A stretch of 64,000 bases of DNA, from positions 926,552-990,551 of the forward strand of contig PDUO01000019.1 in assembly GCA_003008705.1 (NCBI GenBank). The letters run 5' to 3'. Below the pieces are notes generated by a model that saw only the letters and a list, made by a program, of their open reading frames with translations, was not told the DNA's origin and searched no databases. Both the position numbers and the translations under genes were made by a program. Shown here one piece after another: positions 57,059-64,000 of the stretch. Numbering within the stretch: position 1 is the first letter of the stretch; each line of letters starts with the position of its first letter. This DNA is from Pezicula radicicola (Eukaryota; Ascomycota; Leotiomycetes; Helotiales; Dermateaceae).

Positions 57059-59601
57059 CTATGCATAAGTTGCTTTCTTCACTTCTTCTGAAATCTCCAC
57101 CTCCTCCGAAATCCCTACTTGCTCCACAGCATCATCCTCAGCGTCATCCTCGGCTTCACCAGCGGCAGAAACGACCTTGATACTAAGTCCTTGCTCAGCC
57201 GCTCCAGTGGCGCCGTTGACACTCCTTACAACGTTTTTGGCGACACTCTTACGTCGAACGTACGCGGCCTTTGGTCGAGGTGACTTCTTGCTTTCTGGAC
57301 TACCAGCAACAAGCGCAAGACTAGAATTTCTTGACGCTAGTTTCGTCTGTCCCTTGCCATAACTTTTCAAGATGCTAGCCTTCTTACTCTTCACGGAGAT
57401 AGATCTCTTTGGTGTAACTGCATGTCGTGCATTGAGAAGTTGCCCGGAAACACTCTTCTTGAGGACTTTCGCTGCACCCTTGGCATTGGTGGCCATCTTC
57501 ATGCTTGCCGATGAGGCGGCTCTCTTGATACCTGTAGCAGGCTTTATCTTTCTCTTCTTGGGGCTGCTAGACTTTATATCGTCCTCATCTCCACCCAAGA
57601 GCTCCTTCAACTTTCTCTTTCCAGCCTTGACTCCAGCTTTCACGGCCTCTTTAATCGCATTCTCCTTCGGCAGTTTGACATCCTTAGGTCTAGGCCCAAG
57701 AAAACCTCGACAGTTAGCGCTGCCACAGCGACACTCCTGAACGTTCTTGGCAGAAAATGGGTCAAAGTTGTAGTCGTAAGTTAGTTCCTCGCCTGTCATG
57801 ATATCGCGATCAGCAAAAAGTGCCATGCGGGGTTTTCCAGCTACAATCCACTTGACCATCTTGCAGTTTGGCGTGCAGGAATGATTGATGAAACGAGCAA
57901 TGCTGCCAGTTGTAGCGTCGATGATCATGTTTTGATCAAAAGCCATGAGGTAATAACACTAGGTCAGATGAGTGTCAGGTCAATATCGTAGGATGGGCGA
58001 CTTACCTCGTTGTTCTTATAGACCTCGTTCATCCGTCTATCACACTCTTCTTCGGTGATAATCTCGCCATTATACTCAACAATAATTTGATCATCATTGA
58101 AGCAACGGTTGCTCCGAACACCATAACCTCTATCGACGGTCTTAACAACTTCGACGCCAATATCATACTTGTTGCCATGCTTTCGACGTTGCTGTAAATC
58201 GGCAAATGCTCTGTTACCGCACGCTCGGCCAGCGCCACAGTTCTCATCATCACACTCGTAAAACATGATTCTATTTTGGCAATAATCACCGCAGCCTTCA
58301 GCAGGAGTGCAAACGCATCTAGAGTCAAAATCACCGAAGTGTTTCGTGTGCTTCCATTCCGAAGCTGCGTCACCAATGAAGCGGTCTGTAACATGAATTA
58401 GTATTCGTTTATAATGTCGCGGGATCATGCACTCACTCTTTGTCGAATTCTTCCAATCATCTGGTTTGGGCTGTCCTGGAGGAAGTGGGGAGAAAACGTC
58501 GAAAGGTAACTTGAAGTCTCTATCACCTTCCAACAATCGCTTTCCGTGCCAGATTGGCAGTGGTAAAATGCTCCTTGGTTTGGTTGATGCACGATTGGCC
58601 ATAGTCTCTTTCTCTTTATCCGAAAATCCAGCAGACCAATTGGCATCTTTTTGTTCTTGTCCAGCATACAAGCCCTTGGTCAACCATACTTTCTCTCTCC
58701 TGCCTGAAGTCTTCTTCTTCTCTTCGGGCTTTGGTTGTTCAGGCAATTTCTTTGGGTTGAGTAGCTGCGCAGGTGGCTCAACTTTCTTCTTCTTGCGTTG
58801 TTGTTCCTCCGGTACAACCAGTTTTCCATTGCTCCAGACTTCGTGTACAACTGGTTGCGTGTCGATATGGGCGAATTCTTTGGTATCTGCCAGCTTCTTG
58901 AGTTCTCTCGAAGCCTTCGATAGGCCGTCCTCGAAGTTCTTGCGCCCTCTCTTTCCCAACACGGTCAACTTCTTCGTAAGGCTTTCAACTTTCTCGCCAG
59001 CCAGCCGAGTGGACTTTCGCCGCGCCAACTCCTCTGCCTCAGCAGCCGCGTTCTTTTTTGCCAGCGCATTCAGGCCAATCTCGCTCTTTGATCTTGGCAG
59101 TGGTTTTACAGACCAATCTAAATCTAACCCATCAATTCCTTCGCGAACAACCTTCGCATTGTCTTTATTCACATTAGGAGTAGAGAAGTTTCCTGAAGCT
59201 AGGGCTTTCCCCAATGTATCGCCAGATATAGTCCTACGACGCGTTTCTAATTCGCTTATAGAGGCATCCTTGCCATACTTCCGCGGGGCGTGGATTGATG
59301 TGCCAGCGAGGGCCTTAACGTTATATGTGCCCACGCTGGTACGGGCTCGGCGGCTGCGTCCGCTAGGGTTTTCGGTCGCGATAGGATGAGCAATCTCTTT
59401 TTCTGATGATAGTGAGGCAGATGAGATGCTAACACTGTCGCCAATGCTCGTTGGAGGCGTTGAGGATGCGATGAGCGCGTTAGAAAAGGTGCCGCCTGTT
59501 TCTATGCTATTGATAGAGTCGGAAGGCGAAGCTCGAGGTATCTCTGCCCGAACACCACCTCGAGACGCCGATCCCATTCTCTCGAGGAGTGTAGAGAACA
59601 T
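57059..59601 (-). CDS. ash1: ASH1-type histone H3 lysine methyltransferase (AWS-SET-post-SET)
   Basis: Nuclear SET-domain enzyme, probably methylating H3K36. Exons 58437-59601, 58006-58385 and 57059-57958 join in frame (introns 51 and 47 bp) to 814 residues. The N-terminal half is basic and disordered with a conserved segment WLTKGLYAGQEQ. The AWS zinc region follows (RCVCTPAEGCGDYCQNRIMF, CDDENCGAGRACGNRAF), then SET (GYGVRSNRCFNDDQIIVEYN, FINHSCTPNCKMVKW, GEELTYDYNFDPF) and post-SET cysteines (ECRCGSANCRGFLG). A Lys/Ser-rich tail of about 200 residues ends with acidic repeats. No WW or SRI domain is present, which separates it from SET2. The second splice junction falls inside SET (VYKNNE then CYYLMAFDQN). 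Confidence 0.92.
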
Positions 59602-62600
59602 TTTGGGGGTTGTTGTCGCGTATTGGTGGGAGCATATGCTATTGTGTATGAATGTATGAGGTTCAAGGACGCGAAGTAGGCTAGCTCCGGCCGGCGAACG
59701 AAGCTTGGACCGACTTGCTGTGCCAAAGTGCCAGACGCCCCGGAAGGAATTGATGAGGAATCCTCTCGCAGGATTGGCTTTCCAGTTGGCAAAGAAACCA
59801 ATACTACAGTATCAAGCTAGCAGAGGAGATGTTGTCAATCACAGCACGAATCGTGCGCTTGATCTGACCTGCAAAAAGTTGTGTTGTTGTGTGGAGAGGA
59901 AGAAAGGCAAAGTAAAATGAAGATCAGGAGTGTTTGTTTAGCCCCCCCTGGCAAGTCTGAGAGCTTGCGAAATACCGCAGCGTCATTGGCAGTTCATTTC
60001 CGTGTGGTAGGTGTCTCACCGTCTTAAAAGTCTCTCCGACCGAGCGACCAAATGCAAGAGGTAGCTATGCGAGCACTTCTAATTCTTTTGAGCAAGAAAT
60101 CATATAGTCACGGTAGATACACTTTTTACACTTCTTTCTGAAGAAAGCTCTCATGATCGAATCGCCGATTGTTCGAATATGAAGAAGTAGAAGTATGATT
60201 GGCTGTGGATAGTCCCTGGATTCAAGCTGGTTTCATTAAATACATATATGTCATCAGTTGTTTGAATGGCAACTTAGTTTGACAGTTGGAAAGCATCTTT
60301 GATGTTGAAGCACCACTAACTTTTATTCTCCAACTTTCACGTATTATGATGAGTGTTTCCTTTGTCTTAGGTCAGCTAAGTTTTTGGACGTAAACTGTGA
60401 GTAAGCACTCACACAATATTGCATCCCCGCCCCAGACTACCACTAAGTGCAATTTACCCATCACTCATCAGCTTGTCATGGCAACTACCAGGCAAGTACG
60501 AACTACAGTATCGTAAACATTTCGCTGATGAGATTCGTATCAATACATTTTTAGTTGTTGGGAATGTGGGTTCAGTAATAGAGGTGGGAACTATTATGCG
60601 TTGGCCCGATCGGTATGTCCGATTCATCACTTGGCCCTTTTGGCGCAACTGGTGAACTTCAGACTTACCAAAATAATTGTGCTGCACAGGCTCCGCGTAT
60701 TTTCATTGTCCAGACTATGTATGATAGTTAGTCTTGTGCTTTCCCTATGATAGGTAGCGAAGATTCGAAACTATTTTGAGTTAGGGCCTAAGACAGTGGC
60801 GGATGCACAGCCGACAGCATACCTACAGGCGACTCTTTATCTGTGACGCCCAACCTCTGAGAACAACAAAAATAATCAGCATCTGCTCATGAATGTGCGA
60901 TCAAAATGATGTTTGAACATTTTCACATGTGTTTTGCTAAAAAGCTCACTACCACGGTCCACTTCGGTGGTTAGCTCGGTTAATTATCTCGATTGCACCA
61001 GAAATCACTTCAAAATAGCAGCACCAAGCAGAAGGTGATTACTAAATAGATGAACATTACGGAATAACTCATAGTTACAGTTTCTGCATATATTATTCAA
61101 TAAAACATCAACCATGGGAAAGTGCCTAATTATTTGAAGTGAAGCTTGAGAGAGCTGCAGTACACTATTTTATTATGAGCAGTGACAACTTAGAAAATCA
61201 AGTGAGTTACTCAGATCCAGCAGGTTACTCAGACCGAAATTTGAGTAGGTTAATTGGACTAGCAGAATTACTAGCTCGAACGTGAGTTTTATGTTAGCCC
61301 ATAAATATAGTTAAGTGGCAGGGACCGCATTTCACTGAAGAAAGTACAGCATCTATAGATGTCCAAGTATGAAGACTTTGCAGAACACCTCAGCACTTTC
61401 CACCGAATATATGAGAAGCTCAATATAAGTGCTGCTCTCTTTATAAATATCCACCGCAACTGAAGAAGGAATCTGACTCACTTGATGGCAGTTCCTTGGT
61501 AGTGAGGAAGTAAGTGCAGTATGGACGCTGCGTGAAGTATCAATTTTAGGTTGGGATATAGAATGTTTAACATTCAAGTTAGAATTAGTAACTTGGTTCA
61601 CATAAGACCTCGACTTGAAATCGAATCGAATTCGTGAGTTGTGAGAACACAAGCTTTTTGTCCATATTTTTGTGTTGGCATGGAAGAACGGTTTTGTTTC
61701 TTGGTCTGTCGGCTGCCTTCGAGAATTTACAACGAGGTTCATTACCACAAGGCGCAATGTTTGCTTCAAAGGGCAGAGATGTAACGATCTATTTACTGCT
61801 GGAAATATGCAAAGTATACAGCATCAGGGGCGTTCACCTGCGATAGGAAGTACAATCTTGTCCTTCAGAAAAGACGTCTTAAATAAAGCATGGAGGTCCA
61901 CCAAATGATTTGACAGCAGCCAATTCACTTCCCTGGTGTACTGACATTGGATAGGTTTGCTAACAGCACTGATCGTTTTTCGCTGTGTGATTGTTCTTCG
62001 CGGAAGCAAATACATCATGTCCCATAGACTTGAATACGAATATACTCCAAATATATTAGGGGCAGCAGGTGCCCAACATCTATAACGTTCACTTCAATCC
62101 AACCGTACCCTCCCTCGAATTCATCCTAAAGTTTTCAGATAGCCCTAATCAGACAAAATATCCTCAAATAAGGCATCACCTCTTCGACTCATCTGCCCCT
62201 CCTCCTCATACCTTGTCGCTACTGATTTCTCAAGTCGGGTTGGTCACTGAATTTACTAGATACCAAAATATCTAGCTAGCAGAGAGAGGGGGTTTTTTTT
62301 TCAAACAGTTGAACCGTCTCTTATTTTAATAAAGCTCTTTTGAAAGCCGTCCCTTAAAATAAAGCAAAACGGTACTAATAGGATTGTTGATCAAAAAGTC
62401 AATCAATAAATCCTAGGGAGGGGTGGAACATCACCAAAGATAAATACGATGCCTAGCATATAGCTCAATAGGGAATTAGTAGCTGCAAATTAACATGACA
62501 AGCATTTCATATATCGTAGAAATGATCTTTACTTCTCCAACCTAACATAATACAATGAAGCGCTACATAGAGGGTAAATCTCAAATTTCTCCCTTCTTCC

Positions 62601-63225
62601 ATAACCCACCAGACCTTTATACTTCATGATCATTACATAGCCCCCGGAATCTTCACTTCTGTATTGCCGTGAGCAGGGAATTATTGATATAAAACGCTAT
62701 CCTTATTTCATAGACTTAGAATATAAGCTTATAATCACAGAGAGGACATATTGAGCCACGACCGACCGCAAAAAATTCCAGGCTATTCTCCTCAAGGTCC
62801 GTCTCACAAAATCCAGACTCAATGCAAGAAAACTTGAAGCACCAAGCAAGACACAAAACCTTTAGAAACAGTCTGGCCTGCCTCGGGTCCAGATAAAGTA
62901 TCTTCGAAAGTCGTTATCAATTCTTGCAAAATGTACAGCACGTACAGTATTGACTACAAGCACCTCATATAAAAGTGCACAAAGTATACAGCAGCAAGCT
63001 GGCAACACCACAGCCCAGCGTAATTATGTTACACCAACTATCCCCTCCCCTTTGTCATGATACAGCAGAAAAAAAGGACCAAGGCAAGTTAAGCCACGCA
63101 GTATTGGTATACCCATTAAACCCAACACAAAAAAATGCCCAAAAAGATGTATACAACCAGAGTCGCTAAAATGCATCAAAAAGTAATTAAGAAAAGATCC
63201 CGCAACGCTCACTCCTATTCTAGAA
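59602..63225. other. Gene-poor 3.6-kb region
   Basis: No supported gene. The longest frames (for example 61353-61769, minus) lack domain character and codon pattern. A fragment of the dispersed element is at 61196-61256. A 5' pyrimidine-rich zone next to 59602 is the ASH1 promoter. Confidence 0.5.
61196..61256 (+). mobile_element. MITE core fragment
   Basis: AATCAAGTGAGTTACTCAGA followed by TCCAGCAGGTTACTCAGACC is two degenerate copies of the core unit CAAGTGAGTTACTYAAATC. No terminal repeats are found on either side. Confidence 0.45.
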
Positions 63226-64000
63226 TCATGAAGCACTCTCCAGATTTTCTCTGCCTAACGCCGTCGGACCTTGAAACCCTGTCTCTGGAACAGATACAGC
63301 TTGCATTTCCATGGCACCCTGCGCATCCTTCGTTAGAGGCGCCGTACGCTTCCCCTTTCTCTCCCCAAAACGTTGATCACCCTCCTCGTACTTCTGCTTA
63401 AAATTCAGATAGGTGGGAGGCCTTGGCCTGCAAAGCACCACCATCCAGTTCTTCATGACGGTACCTTGGGTAAAAGGTCGGTGTCGATCTTTCTTGAGGA
63501 ATTTGTGAGAATTTAGATATTCTCTAGTTGTCTCGCCACGGCCCATAAGAAACATGTGATATACCATCAGCGCTGCGGGATATGGTGTAGCGAGAATTCC
63601 ATAAATGACCATTGCGAAAGGAACGCGGAAATGGCTTATAGAAGATCCAACCGAAACCTTTTGTTGATGGGCATAAACCAGAATTTGAGCCAGACTCGCT
63701 GCAAATAAAAAGACTCCCAGAAAAGTCCCCGCTGAAACGAAAGCAAAGAAATACCGGTAGTTTCGACGGCCTACGCAGTTGTTGAGCCAAACGCAGTGGT
63801 GATCTTGGGTTTCGATGCAGTTGTCGCAGACACGGCAATGATGACCACGAGGAGGCCGCCAAATCTGGCAAGTTTTGCAGAATTTGGTTGGTACTTCCAT
63901 AGCTGCAGTAGTTGACTGTGCTGATTTGATCATGGTCCAGTCGTTCGTCGGCGGGGCTAATCTCAGAGGATCTTCGTTTTCATCTGGAGGAGGCATTGGA
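63226..64000 (-). CDS. erf2: DHHC palmitoyltransferase ERF2, 5' part beyond window
   Basis: Endomembrane S-acyltransferase; in yeast Erf2 with Erf4 palmitoylates Ras. The visible part is one open exon of about 258 residues that reaches the right edge with no stop, so the N-terminal half and first two membrane helices are outside. The cysteine-rich domain reads CKTCQIWRPPRGHHCRVCDN then CIETQDHHCVWLNNCVG, with the catalytic DHHC at 63793-63804. DPLRLAPPTNDWTMIKSA before it is typical of fungal ERF2. Two membrane helices follow (YFFAFVSAGTFLGVFLFAAS and VPFAMVIYGILATPYPAAL), then a DPG/TTxE-like region (GRGETTREYLNSHKF) and a polar C-terminus. Confidence 0.93.
   Translation of the reverse strand, partial: PMPPPDENEDPLRLAPPTNDWTMIKSAQSTTAAMEVPTKFCKTCQIWRPPRGHHCRVCDNCIETQDHHCVWLNNCVGRRNYRYFFAFVSAGTFLGVFLFAASLAQILVYAHQQKVSVGSSISHFRVPFAMVIYGILATPYPAALMVYHMFLMGRGETTREYLNSHKFLKKDRHRPFTQGTVMKNWMVVLCRPRPPTYLNFKQKYEEGDQRFGERKGKRTAPLTKDAQGAMEMQAVSVPETGFQGPTALGRENLESAS

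Noticed and set aside
57059..59601. Assignment of the SET protein as SET2
   Set aside because: No WW or SRI domain and the N-terminal KGLYAGQ segment points to the ASH1 group.
61353..61769. A 138-codon minus-strand frame in the gene-poor region
   Set aside because: Composition is unlike the window's real proteins, no conserved motif, no supporting splice or promoter signals.

Overview
The window is nuclear DNA of a filamentous ascomycete (Pezizomycotina). Genes are split by many short introns (about 45-65 bp, GTAAGT-like donors, CTAAC-type branch points, YAG acceptors), lie on both strands, and encode typical ascomycete housekeeping and secreted proteins. A class such as Leotiomycetes would fit, but that is an impression from protein style and not demonstrated. 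I reconstructed spliced models by hand; each protein-coding model with several exons keeps frame across its junctions, unless stated otherwise.

Layout. 1-10.7 kb: a mitochondrial carrier of the yeast MME1 type (cut by the left edge), a small YwbE-like/CUE protein, inner-membrane protease subunit IMP2, eIF2 alpha, and the lysophospholipase NTE1 divergent from eIF2 alpha. 11-25.4 kb: guanine deaminase, an F-box-like protein, a small cysteine-free secreted protein, a large CSC1/OSCA-type channel, a group II PLP decarboxylase and a low-complexity Pro/Gln/Tyr-rich protein. 26.5 kb: an intron-containing tRNA-Asn. 27-33 kb: a carbon-metabolism neighbourhood with a divergent SDR / zinc polyol-dehydrogenase pair whose shared promoter carries four CreA-type motifs, then a GPI-anchor-type cell-surface protein and an aldo-keto reductase. 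33.7-43.9 kb: the Golgi Qa-SNARE SED5 and two very large disordered proteins in tandem. 44.8-48.2 kb: a secreted AA16-type LPMO and a secreted beta-propeller protein. 49.3-50.3 kb: a decayed gene. 51.3-59.6 kb: a tetraspanin, sorting nexin SNX3, the RIM2 carrier and an ASH1-type histone methyltransferase. 59.6-63.2 kb is gene-poor. The right edge cuts an ERF2-type DHHC palmitoyltransferase.

Two signals stand out. First, a short non-autonomous element with about 30-bp terminal inverted repeats (ends CCGTACGA...) has two full copies (135 and 138 bp) and several fragments, two of them inside introns. Second, the 49.3-50.3 kb gene keeps a splice-able, long coding frame of a fungal family with a caspase-like His/Cys pair, but carries in-frame stops that single C:G to T:A changes could explain, as expected from RIP-like mutation; one full copy of the element sits in its intron.
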